Assembly: GCA_964549105.1 (NCBI GenBank) | Contig: CAZJTZ010000014.1 | Location: forward strand, 1-64,000 | Source of the DNA: Hydrogenedens sp964549105 | Lineage (GTDB): Bacteria > Hydrogenedentota > Hydrogenedentia > Hydrogenedentales > Hydrogenedentaceae | DNA: 64,000 nucleotides | Direction: 5' to 3' | Shown: positions 44,983 through 54,200 of the stretch, piece by piece | How the letters are laid out: every line of letters begins with the position of its first letter | How positions within the stretch are numbered: position 1 is the first letter of the stretch | Notes under the pieces: generated by a model | The model's input: the letters and a program-made list of their open reading frames with translations, nothing else | Databases searched by the model: none | Told to the model about the DNA's origin: nothing | Program-made: the position numbers and the translations under genes

Positions 44983-45423
44983 TTACTGGCTGGCTTTATC
45001 ATATAACTGAACACTATCCAGCACATTAATTCCTTTTTGTTGTAATATTTGAATAGCCAGGTCGGGTTGGTCAAATCTAAAAACGATGACTGCTTTATCG
45101 CCACTTCGAAAAGTAAAAGCATATATATACTCAATGTTCAGTCCTGTTTCCTCAATGGCTTCAAGAATTTTTGTAAGTCCACCGGGTTTGTCTTCAACCT
45201 CTATGGCTACAACCTCTGTAACATTTACTATGAATCCTTCCTGTTCCAGAACTTCTTTGGCTTTCTGCCATTCTTTGATAATTAATCGTAAGATACCGAA
45301 CTGTTGAGTATCTGCAAGGGATAGGGTAAGTATATTTATGTTATTTTTTGCTAAAACCCTGCACGGTTCAATAATTCTGCCTGGTTTGTTTTCCAAAAAC
45401 ATTGAAATTTGTTGTATCTTCAT
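44983..45423 (-). CDS. Tandem ACT-domain protein
   Basis: A 146-residue protein made of two ACT domains: the first has FLENKPGRIIEPCRVLAKNNINILTLSL (10-37) and the second has VEDKPGGLTKILEAIEETGLNIEYIYAF (76-103). These small ligand-binding domains sense amino acids and regulate metabolism. It lies between two phenylacetate-CoA ligase genes (15 bases after it and about 50 before it), a context repeatedly seen for this group, so it probably senses an aromatic amino acid or aryl acid. Confidence 0.92.
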   Translation of the reverse strand: MKIQQISMFLENKPGRIIEPCRVLAKNNINILTLSLADTQQFGILRLIIKEWQKAKEVLEQEGFIVNVTEVVAIEVEDKPGGLTKILEAIEETGLNIEYIYAFTFRSGDKAVIVFRFDQPDLAIQILQQKGINVLDSVQLYDKASQ

Positions 45424-45476
45424 ATTCCTATCCTTATTATTAGGTTGATTAAATAACTGACATTATTATAATTATA

Positions 45477-46808
45477 TTATATTTGCCTCAAATCTATAAC
45501 TCGTTTTGCTTTCCCTTCACTACGGGGAATAGAATTGGGTTCAACTAAACGGACATCAGCGCGGATATTAATAATTCTTTCAATGGATTCGGTAAGTTCT
45601 TTTTGCAATTTTTCTAACTTACTGACGCGGTCGCTAAACATTTCCCGGGTAACCTCAATCTGGATTTCCATCTGGTCTAAACCATGTTCGCGAGTCAACT
45701 TAATTTGATAGTGGGGGGATGACCCTTCAATGGCAAGTAGTGCCGCCTCAATCTGACCTGGGAATACATTTACACCACGAATAATAAACATATCATCACT
45801 TCTACGGGCAATTTTCTTCATTTTTCGTATCGTTCTTCCACAGGAACAAGGTTCAGAATAAAAAGCGGTTATATCCCGTGTGCGATAACGAATCATAGGC
45901 ATTGCTCTCTTACTTAAAGTTGTTAAAACAAGTTCACCTTCTTCTCCCTCAGAAACAGGTTCTAATGTATCAGGGTTGATAATTTCAGGATAAAAATGGT
46001 CTTCCATAATATGTAATCCCTGTTGTGCAAAGCATTCAATTGCTATCCCCGGACCTGAAATTTCAGAAAGCCCATATACATCATAAGCCTTTATATTTGC
46101 TTCTCGTTCAATGTATTGACGCATGGCTTCGCTCCATGGTTCTGCACCAAAAACACCAATTTTAAGGGGAAAAGGTTTCAGGTCAATTCCTGTTTCGTGT
46201 GCTCGGTCAATGATATGAACGAAATAACTGGGAGTGCAAGTAACCACAGTAACATTGAAGTCCTTCATAATCATAATCTGGCGGTCTGTGTTGCCCCCAG
46301 AAATAGGAATAACCGTTGCTCCTAATGCTTCTCCTCCATAGTGAAAACCTAAACCTCCTGTGAATAAGCCATAACCATACGCATTTTGAATAATATCACC
46401 ACGGTCAACTCCGCAGGCTGCTAAACTTCTAACTACAGCATTGCTCCAAACATCTACATCTTCTTTTGTATATGCTGCTACAATCGGTTTACCTGTGGTT
46501 CCACTGGACGCATGTAATCGAACAATTTCACTCATTGGACTGGCAAAAAGCCCAAAGGGATAGGTGTCCCTGAGGTCTGCTTTTATTGTGAATGGAAGTA
46601 GTCTAATGTCATTCAAGGAACGAATATGCTCTGGCTTGACTCCCTCCTTATCCATTCGTTCTCTGTAAAGAGGGACATTCTCATAAGCCCTCTTAACCAT
46701 AGTTTGCAAGCGATGAAGTTGCATTGTTTCTAGTAAACCACTGGGTAGATAGTCTACAGAACTTACAGGATTAAATTTACTACCTCCATCATGCCAAAAA
46801 AAATTCAT
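45477..46808 (-). CDS. paaK: Phenylacetate-CoA ligase family protein (second copy)
   Basis: I chose ATG 46808, which has AAGGAAGGA upstream and gives 443 residues; the open frame reaches 46898 but that part is not typical. Motifs parallel the first copy: ATP loop HASSGTTGKPIVAAYT, GYGLFTGGLGFHYGGEA, DVYGLSEISGPGIAIEC, RYRTRDITAF, RGVNVFPGQIEAALL and the C-terminal SEGKAKRVIDLR with Lys. The N-termini of the two copies differ (this one has WHDGGSKFNPVSS). They may serve different acids or divide aerobic and anaerobic use; unknown. Confidence 0.94.
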   Translation of the reverse strand: MNFFWHDGGSKFNPVSSVDYLPSGLLETMQLHRLQTMVKRAYENVPLYRERMDKEGVKPEHIRSLNDIRLLPFTIKADLRDTYPFGLFASPMSEIVRLHASSGTTGKPIVAAYTKEDVDVWSNAVVRSLAACGVDRGDIIQNAYGYGLFTGGLGFHYGGEALGATVIPISGGNTDRQIMIMKDFNVTVVTCTPSYFVHIIDRAHETGIDLKPFPLKIGVFGAEPWSEAMRQYIEREANIKAYDVYGLSEISGPGIAIECFAQQGLHIMEDHFYPEIINPDTLEPVSEGEEGELVLTTLSKRAMPMIRYRTRDITAFYSEPCSCGRTIRKMKKIARRSDDMFIIRGVNVFPGQIEAALLAIEGSSPHYQIKLTREHGLDQMEIQIEVTREMFSDRVSKLEKLQKELTESIERIINIRADVRLVEPNSIPRSEGKAKRVIDLRQI

Positions 46809-46870
46809 ACTACTAATCCTTCCTTGATTAAAATAAATGAAACTTTTTATTTGCAGAAAACATTCGATAG

Positions 46871-46876
46871 TATAAT
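46871..46876 (+). promoter_or_regulatory. Possible -10 box for the GH36-like gene
   Basis: A perfect TATAAT at 46871-46876 lies about 47 bases before the start at 46923, with a weak TTGCAG at 46851-46856 at only 14 bases spacing. It sits between divergent genes. Confidence 0.3.
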
Positions 46877-46922
46877 GTGAAAATAATTTCCTAATCAAAA
46901 CGAAGAATTAAAGGACAATAAT

Positions 46923-49292
46923 ATGAGATTATGCCAAACAAACTTATTGTATTTGACGGTTGCTTTATTTCTAGTGTCTATATTTATATCTATTACAGGT
47001 AAAACAGATAATAACCCTCGTTCTGTCGCTTCAGTATCAACAGATTTATATGAAGTGCATCTTTTCAAAAATGAAACAGTCAAAATCTTCTTTTCCGATG
47101 GAGTAGAGATTTTAACATTAGACCGTCCTGCTATCTTATATAGCGATTCGGATAAAAATGTTCCATTAAAATTTTCTGATGTAAATTGGTATAAGGAGCC
47201 TATCTCAAATTCTTTAGGGGAAGGGATAGGTTTTTACATTCAAGGGAAAGGTGTATCCTGGGTTTTGGAAGTATACCCTGGTAAACCTTTTTTGACAGTA
47301 AGATTGCAATATAAAAACGACACAAAAAAAGAACAACAAATTAAGTCCCTAATCTCTTTGCAAGGGGTATTGAATCAATATAGTGGAAAGGGTATAAATG
47401 GAAATTCTGTGATGTGTCTCGGGAATGGTAATATTTTTGAATCAATGATGGATTATCCTCAGTGGACAGACCATCTTGACTTAAAAACCCAGTGGAATAT
47501 GATGATGTATGATAAAGCAAAAAACCAATCTCTTTTAGCAGGTTTTCTTACTTTTGATAAAGGATTTAGTCGAGTAACCCTTGCAAAAGATGAGAAAAAA
47601 AAGATGGTTCACTTAACTGCCGAAAGTGTATTTGACCCACCTATAAAATTGTTGCCAGGTGAGTCTTTAGATGCAGAAGTTCTTTACTTGTCTCTTGGTG
47701 AACAAAGCCCCCATATTTGTTTAGAACGATATGGACGTGCCATATTTGTTCTAAACAAATTACAGAAACAAAGTTCTTTTTTACCTCACGGTTGGGATAG
47801 TTGGAGCACTGCACTATATAAAGATATAAATGAAGGGGCAATATTAGAAAATATTCAATTTGTAGATAAATATTTAAAAAGATTTGGTTGGAATCATTTA
47901 GCAATTGACGCAGGTTGGGAACGCGGTCCAGCAGATTGGGAGCCTAATCCTGAAAAGTTTCCCAATGGACTTAAACCTATTGTAGAGGATTTGCATAGTC
48001 GAGGTATGACAGCAGGATTATGGATAGACCTGTTTACTGTTCCTGTAAACTCAAAACTTGCAAAAGAACATCCTGATTGGCTTGTTTCACCCGGAGCAAA
48101 AGGAAGATTGCTTTTGGGTGATGATAGGAAAATTTTAGATATTACAATTTCAGAAGCGTATGTTTATGCCCGGGATATGTGTAAAAAAATATCACAAGAT
48201 TGGGGATTTGATGGCTTGGTAGAGGCTGATTTCGTTTATCATTTATTATTAGGTGAGGGGTATAAAGACGGAAACTTAACAAAGGTTCAAGTTTTACGAA
48301 AAGGGTTAGAATCTATCCGCGAAGGTTTAGGAACTGATAAATTCTTGATGACAATGATTCCAATTCCTATTTCTGGAATATATGCTGACGGTATTAGAAT
48401 TGGTTTTGATAATAAACCATTATGGTCTTCTAATGCTATAACCGGGAATTGGGGTTGTGTCGAGTCATTGACCAACTTTGCAAGACGATACTACTTGTTC
48501 CCTAACTTAGGTGCGCCTGACCAGGATTGTGTGTTTTTAGGGCATAATGAGACGAACCAACGATGGAAGGTTTCAGAAGAGAATAAATTGACACAATCAC
48601 AAGCAGTTGCATGGATTACAGGTGCAGCCTTAACGGGAGGTGTATTCAAAATAGGAGAGGAATTTAAAAAATTAACCCCTAATGAAATAAACCTATTACA
48701 AAAAGTAATTCCAAAAACTACACAACCCGCCTGTCCAATAGACCTGTTTGAAAATCCTCATCCACAAAAATGGTCATTGCCTTTATCAGGATCGGTCCTG
48801 AATGGCAATATCCTTGCAGTTTTTAACTGGGATTCTAAATCGTCTATAAAAGTTTCCGTTTTTTTGGAACAGTTAGGACTAAATGTCGGAAAACTATATG
48901 CTTTATATGATTTCTGGAATGAATCATTTGTCGGAGTTATTCAAAATGCTTTTGTTGTGGATTTGCCTCCTTCCTCCGTATCTTTGTTTGGTATTCGTTG
49001 TTTAGAAAAAAAACCTATTTTTGTAGCATCAAACCATCATATCTCACAGGGGATAATGGATGTTTTGGAGTATAATTATTCTCCCGACGATAAAAAGATA
49101 ACAGGTAAAATGAAGGTTATTGATGAAACAAATTACAAATTGACTTTCTATGACCCGGAAAAGAGAAAAATAAAATCCTGTGAGTTATCAGTGCCAGATA
49201 TTTCCTATCAGGGAAAGGATGGTGTCTTTGTGCTCCAATTTGCAGTTCCAAAGGATACCCATGAAATAAGTTGGAATATCATCTTAGAATGA
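46923..49292 (+). CDS. Clan GH-D glycoside hydrolase, GH36/alpha-galactosidase-like, exported
   Basis: A 789-residue protein with an N-terminal signal-like segment (about 5-26), a beta-supersandwich (about 45-260), a TIM barrel (about 285-640) and a C-terminal beta part. The barrel has PHGWDSWSTALYK (288-300), AIDAGWERGPADWEPNPEKF (327-346), MTAGLWIDLF, GLVEADFVYH (431-440; Asp436 as the likely nucleophile), and YADGIRIGFDNKPLW (487-501; Asp496 as the likely acid/base). Typical GH36 enzymes have Lys-x-Asp at the first site; here it is Glu-Ala-Asp. Galactokinase in the window supports galactose release, but other alpha-galacto or N-acetyl substrates are possible. Confidence 0.85.
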   Translation: MRLCQTNLLYLTVALFLVSIFISITGKTDNNPRSVASVSTDLYEVHLFKNETVKIFFSDGVEILTLDRPAILYSDSDKNVPLKFSDVNWYKEPISNSLGEGIGFYIQGKGVSWVLEVYPGKPFLTVRLQYKNDTKKEQQIKSLISLQGVLNQYSGKGINGNSVMCLGNGNIFESMMDYPQWTDHLDLKTQWNMMMYDKAKNQSLLAGFLTFDKGFSRVTLAKDEKKKMVHLTAESVFDPPIKLLPGESLDAEVLYLSLGEQSPHICLERYGRAIFVLNKLQKQSSFLPHGWDSWSTALYKDINEGAILENIQFVDKYLKRFGWNHLAIDAGWERGPADWEPNPEKFPNGLKPIVEDLHSRGMTAGLWIDLFTVPVNSKLAKEHPDWLVSPGAKGRLLLGDDRKILDITISEAYVYARDMCKKISQDWGFDGLVEADFVYHLLLGEGYKDGNLTKVQVLRKGLESIREGLGTDKFLMTMIPIPISGIYADGIRIGFDNKPLWSSNAITGNWGCVESLTNFARRYYLFPNLGAPDQDCVFLGHNETNQRWKVSEENKLTQSQAVAWITGAALTGGVFKIGEEFKKLTPNEINLLQKVIPKTTQPACPIDLFENPHPQKWSLPLSGSVLNGNILAVFNWDSKSSIKVSVFLEQLGLNVGKLYALYDFWNESFVGVIQNAFVVDLPPSSVSLFGIRCLEKKPIFVASNHHISQGIMDVLEYNYSPDDKKITGKMKVIDETNYKLTFYDPEKRKIKSCELSVPDISYQGKDGVFVLQFAVPKDTHEISWNIILE

Positions 49293-49319
49293 AATATTTA
49301 ATAGTAAGGGAAAAACAAT

Positions 49320-49961
49320 ATGTTTTTTAATTCCCAAAAATGGGTTAAAGAAAAAATAGACTTGTATTGTCAGAAATCAGAGGAATGTTTGAGATTAGGA
49401 CTTCAAGTAGTTTCTGGATGTATTGGAAATACGGAGTATGAAAAGTGGCGAGAAACAACATTAGAAGTTCATAGAACAGAGAGCAACGCCGATGATTTGC
49501 GTCGAGAAATTGAGTATTTTATCTTTGCCCGTTCTTTATTTCCAGAGTCAAGAGGCGATATTTTGGGACTTCTTGAACGCTTTGACCAGATTCCTAACCA
49601 AATACAGACCACCGTCCGAATGATTGTGGAACAAAGAATAAATATCCCTCAAATTTTAGCGGATGAATTGGATTCAATTGCTTCTACAACTCAAAAATGT
49701 GTAGATGCACTAATAAAGGCAGTAAAACTCCTATTTTCCGATTTTCAAGGGGTTCTTGAAATTCTGGGTCAAATAGATGCTTATGAAAGTGAGATAGATA
49801 AGATTCAATCAAAAGCAATTATAAAAATATTTAACTCCGATTTAGGTGACTTTCAAAAAATTCTATTGCGTGATTTGGTGAATTCGATAAGTGATGTGAG
49901 TAATCATGCAGAAGAGGCAGGGGATTTTATGCGGATAATAATTGCAAAAAGGATGATGTGA
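49320..49961 (+). CDS. DUF47/PhoU-like phosphate transport regulator
   Basis: A 213-residue all-helical protein of the DUF47 (TIGR00153) group, which partners PiT-type transporters. HRTESNADDLRREIEYFIFARSLFPESRGDILGLLERFDQIPNQ (about 50-93) matches the conserved core, and DLVNSISDVSNHAEEAGDFM supplies the second PhoU-like triplet with metal-binding acidic residues. It overlaps the start of the PiT gene (TGATG), so the two are translationally coupled. Confidence 0.93.
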   Translation: MFFNSQKWVKEKIDLYCQKSEECLRLGLQVVSGCIGNTEYEKWRETTLEVHRTESNADDLRREIEYFIFARSLFPESRGDILGLLERFDQIPNQIQTTVRMIVEQRINIPQILADELDSIASTTQKCVDALIKAVKLLFSDFQGVLEILGQIDAYESEIDKIQSKAIIKIFNSDLGDFQKILLRDLVNSISDVSNHAEEAGDFMRIIIAKRMM

Positions 49962-50896
49962 TGTCGTTCTTCTTTATGTTGGGAACTTCATGTTTTCTGG
50001 GTATAGTATTAGGTGCGAATGATGGGGGAAATGTGTTCGGAGGTGCTGTTGCTACCCGATTTATTCGTTTCAGGACAGCGGGAATATTGACCTTTGTCTT
50101 TGTCGTAGTAGGCGCTATTCTTCAAGGAAGTAAAGGGATTGAGACTTTAAGTGGAATTACCCTACAGAACATAAACTCCTCTATTTTAGTAGGTCTTGTA
50201 GTATCAATTGTTGGTTTTAGTCTAATACTTTTGAGACAGCCTATAAGCCTTTCACAGGCAGTAGTTGGAGGTCTGATTGGATTGGGTCTGGCTCAACGCC
50301 ATGTTCAATGGCAAATACTGGGGAAGGTGTTTTTATGTTGGCTTCTTACACCAATAGGTGCAGGAATAGTAGCCATACTTTGCTATAAAATTCTATTGGC
50401 TATATTTTCAAGCATGAAAATAGGCATTTTAACACGCGAAACATTGATACGCAGAGGATTAATCTTTTCGGGAATTCTTGGTGCGTATGCTTTGGGTGCT
50501 AACAATGTTGCCAATACAGTGGGTATGTTTGCAGGAGCATGGGAAGGGTTGTCAAATATCGAGTTGGCTTTTTTAGGAGGTATTTCTATTGGGATAGGTG
50601 TTCTACTTTTTAGTAAACCTATAATGATGAATATAGGAGAGAGAATTGTTGTGTTAGATGGATTTTCTGCACTGGTTGCAGTTCTATCTTCGGGTATTAC
50701 TGTTTATATCTTTTCCCTGGTGGGAGTCCCTGTAAGCATGACACAAGCAATTGTTGGGGCAATTGTAGGTATTGGTTTCCATCATGGAGTTCATACGCTA
50801 CATTTTAAGGTAATAAAAGATATACTTTTGTGCTGGCTTATTGCTCCTATCTTTTGCCTAATCCTTGTCTCCGCCGGCTATGCAATTTTTATTTGA
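49961..50896 (+). CDS. PiT family inorganic phosphate transporter
   Basis: The 311-residue inner-membrane symporter has about ten TM segments and the duplicated signature: LGANDGGNVFGGAVATRF near residue 16-33 and LGANNVANTVGMFAG near 180. I use ATG 49961, the base where the upstream TGA ends; a GTG at 49958 in the same frame is also possible. It uses a cation gradient to import phosphate (or export it). The adjacent DUF47 gene suggests its regulatory partner. Slightly shorter than many PiT proteins, but the full fold is present. Confidence 0.93.
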   Translation: MSFFFMLGTSCFLGIVLGANDGGNVFGGAVATRFIRFRTAGILTFVFVVVGAILQGSKGIETLSGITLQNINSSILVGLVVSIVGFSLILLRQPISLSQAVVGGLIGLGLAQRHVQWQILGKVFLCWLLTPIGAGIVAILCYKILLAIFSSMKIGILTRETLIRRGLIFSGILGAYALGANNVANTVGMFAGAWEGLSNIELAFLGGISIGIGVLLFSKPIMMNIGERIVVLDGFSALVAVLSSGITVYIFSLVGVPVSMTQAIVGAIVGIGFHHGVHTLHFKVIKDILLCWLIAPIFCLILVSAGYAIFI

Positions 50897-51013
50897 ATTA
50901 AACAGAGATAAAGGAATGGGGAATATCGAGGTCAACTATAACTATAAGGTTAATGATAAAAAGTATAATTTATAATATATTTTTTTAAATTATATTTTTT
51001 AAGATTTTTATGC

Positions 51014-51019
51014 TATAAT
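51014..51019 (+). promoter_or_regulatory. -10 box upstream of the YjfB-like gene
   Basis: A perfect TATAAT (51014-51019) lies 28 bases before the start codon in AT-rich DNA; no clear -35 box is seen at the right distance. GGAGG follows at 51036-51040. Confidence 0.35.
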
Positions 51020-51046
51020 TTATACAAATAGATTTGGAGGTTTATT

Positions 51047-51232
51047 ATGGATACACTTGGTATTAATTCTCAGATGAATTTAATGACTTCTCAAATCGGT
51101 ACGGAATATCTTGCAAGGGTATTAGTTCTTCAGAAAAATGTTATGCAACAACAGGGGGATTCTGCCATAAAACTAATCCAGTCGGCTGTTCTCCCTTCTA
51201 CGCAGGGACAAAATTTAGATGTAAAGGCTTAA
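51047..51232 (+). CDS. YjfB family small protein (putative motility protein)
   Basis: A 61-residue protein with a good GGAGG site. The MNLMTSQIGTEYLARVLVLQKNVMQQQGDSAIKLIQ-like middle (shown in parts: TSQIGTEYLARVL and QKNVMQQQGDSAIKLI) resembles the YjfB family, an uncharacterised small helical protein often linked with motility genes. No flagellar genes are in the window, so a motility role is not supported by context. It is convergent with the GH116-like gene. Confidence 0.7.
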   Translation: MDTLGINSQMNLMTSQIGTEYLARVLVLQKNVMQQQGDSAIKLIQSAVLPSTQGQNLDVKA

Positions 51233-51250
51233 ATTTAGTTTTTTATTCTT

Positions 51251-54200
51251 TTACCACTTCACATTTATTAAGACTTCTTCACCTGTATTGACATTAATGG
51301 GAGAACGAGGAATAATTGTTATCAACTCATTATCGTAATAAGTATCATTGTTTATAATTCCTGCTTTCTCAGTGATGGGGGTAGTTTTATTATCTTTTAC
51401 TATTGATAGAGTTAGTTGGTTAAATTTGTTTTTTTCTGCGGGGATACTAATCTTATTAATTTCTAATTTTCCATAATGAGGAGTGATGGATAATCTTGTG
51501 CCTCGTTTGTTTTGGTCTAATTCAAATATTCCCCATGAGGAAGCAGTTGTAAAGAAAAATTGACATGGATTGTTTTGTGTATGGGGTGTTATTTTAATTG
51601 TGCCATTATCGTATTGAAATCCAGATGCGGCAAGAAGCATGGCATAAGCAGACATTGCACGGGCATAATGTCCACCACATTCAATTTCACTCCACGGATT
51701 TTTGCGATTTCCCTGATATCTTGAACGGGCTCCATTGACAATTTCTATCGCTTTTTCCCAGTCTCTCTCATAAATGAAAAATCCTGCTAATTCATATTCA
51801 ATGCCTGTCCATATCTCATCAGAGTAAAGGATAGGGGATTCAGGTCGTCCACCTTTGGGCCAGGTGCACATTAAAAGTCCCGGCTCGTCGTCTTCTGCAA
51901 ATCGGCGAGGTAATTGGACATGGTCATAAAAATTTTTTCGCCAATTGTATTGATAGATAGAATTTAATGTTGACTTAATGTAGGTTTCAGGAAACAAATA
52001 ACCTATCCCTAAAATATGTGCCCACCATTGTCCAAGCAATTGGTCGGAATGACAACCTGTGCCGTAGCAATTCATTTGATTGTATACTTCCGGTCCTACC
52101 CCTGGGGCATCAAAAACATTGATAAAGTATTCACCATTCCAGCATGTTTCGATATACTTGTTTATCCCGGATTCATATCGTCGTTGACATTCTATAATCA
52201 AATTGGGGTCAGGTGAACCTAACTCCTTTAACATGGTTTCCATAGCCTTTAAGGTAGCAAGGTATAATGAGCCTATAAATGTGTTCGACCCGTAAATATG
52301 AGTGTCGTAGGTATTAGGCTGTTCTCCTCTTATAATCCCTTCGCCTGCTGGGTCATGCTTTTCCAAAACATGCTGAAACACCTTTACAGCATTATGCCAG
52401 ATAGGCTCAATCCATTTTCTATCATTAGACATTTTGTAATCACGATAAAGTTTGAGAAGTGTTCCCAATTCTCCATCTAAGGCATGATGTTGGGGTCCGC
52501 CAATTTCATCTTTCAATTGTGCCTCTGTTACGGGAACAACAAGCCGATGGGGAATATAGGAATCGGTTTTATCTACCTGGTAAAACAATTCCTGGTATCG
52601 TATCCTTTGCTCTAATCTGGGAAATAGATAGGGGAGAGTTTGAGCATAGTTATATACATGAGTGCAATTCATGGGACAGCAATTATCCGTTCCTTCAAAT
52701 CCACCTACCGTCCCATCTTCCAGATAGATATAAATGGGGGTGTGCAAGGTGGCAATATTTGCAGAGATGGCTTCCAACATTACAGGCGGAAGGGTAGAGG
52801 TAAAGAAATCTTTATGAAATTGGGCTGTCTGTGCTAACAAATAAGGGTAATTGTTTATACAATAATCTGTAACCTCCATCGCACTATGGAAGTAATTATT
52901 GTAATAGTTTCCTAAACGGTAGTCGTATTTAAGTTGGGGCAATGTCCAGAAATACTGATTTCCACGGGTGCGATTGGGAAAATACCATGTAAGGATAAAA
53001 AAAACTTCCTCTTCCTCTCCCGGCAATAGTTCAAAAGGATAAGCAATACTTCCATTCCAGGTATAGCCAGCACTACTTGGATGGGTATCTTCTGGCTCAG
53101 GTAAAGCACCATTTTTGGAAAAATGTTGCCAGAAATAATTGAAATCCCTCCATTGGGCGCAAGTCATCGGTTCTTGATCCTTGTTCGATTTGATGGAAAA
53201 TGCCATGTTTCCCCATAGTGGATGTTCCGAGTCAAGCCCTTTGTAATAAGCATAAGGAACATTCGAAACCATGTTAATCAAAGTAGCAGTCCAATTCCTC
53301 TTGTATTCTGCTGGAACCCAGTCTGTTACTTTCCCATTACACCATATTACGGAACCTTTACCTATATCTTTTTTGACGAGTAGAGGTATTCCTGAACTTG
53401 TTTCAAGTAATATATTGATGTGTTTACCTTTAATTTTGGATTTAGGTTTAAAAATTCTATTTCCACTTAATTTAATATCTTTCAAATTTGCTGAAATTGT
53501 TTCTGCATTTACTTCAAAAATTTCATCAACCCAACCTCCCTGTTTTGAGGCAATAGGTAGCCATTCCAACAATGTTTTGTAGGATTTTTTGTCTATAGGA
53601 TAATCGCAAGAGAAAATAATCTCATCAACCAAAATATGTCCCCACCCATCAGAAGCGTTATCAACAATCTCAATATGTGCTTTTTTACCTATATATTCAG
53701 ACACATTCCATATCACCTTTTTTAATATTTCAGTATCCGAGCCCGTAGCAGAAAAAACTTTTATCCCATCCACAACAAGAGCAACATATAAATTATCAGG
53801 TTTTTTGCCACCCCCAACACGAAATTGAATGAACGGATATTGAATTGTAAATTCTTTTGATATTGCCATTCCTGTCTTTTTGTCATCATTGTTATAAGTG
53901 TTAACAAGATGTTTTCCTTCATAACCGATAATATCCGTCTGTGTATCAAATTTACCCTCTGTGGGTTTATCTCCAAATGCTTCGCCTGTTATTGTCCATT
54001 GATTGTATCTAGCACCTTCAAAATTATCAAAAACAAAATCTTTCTTCCTGTTTCTCTTTGCCTTATGTATACAAAATGCCCAATCGAAAATAGATTGTCT
54101 ATCGCCGCTAACAATAAGACAAGCCCCATTTTCTATGTCCTCGTCAAGTTTTTGGATTGCTTCTGATGATAAAATTTTATCCGAAGGTCCCAGCCAATAA

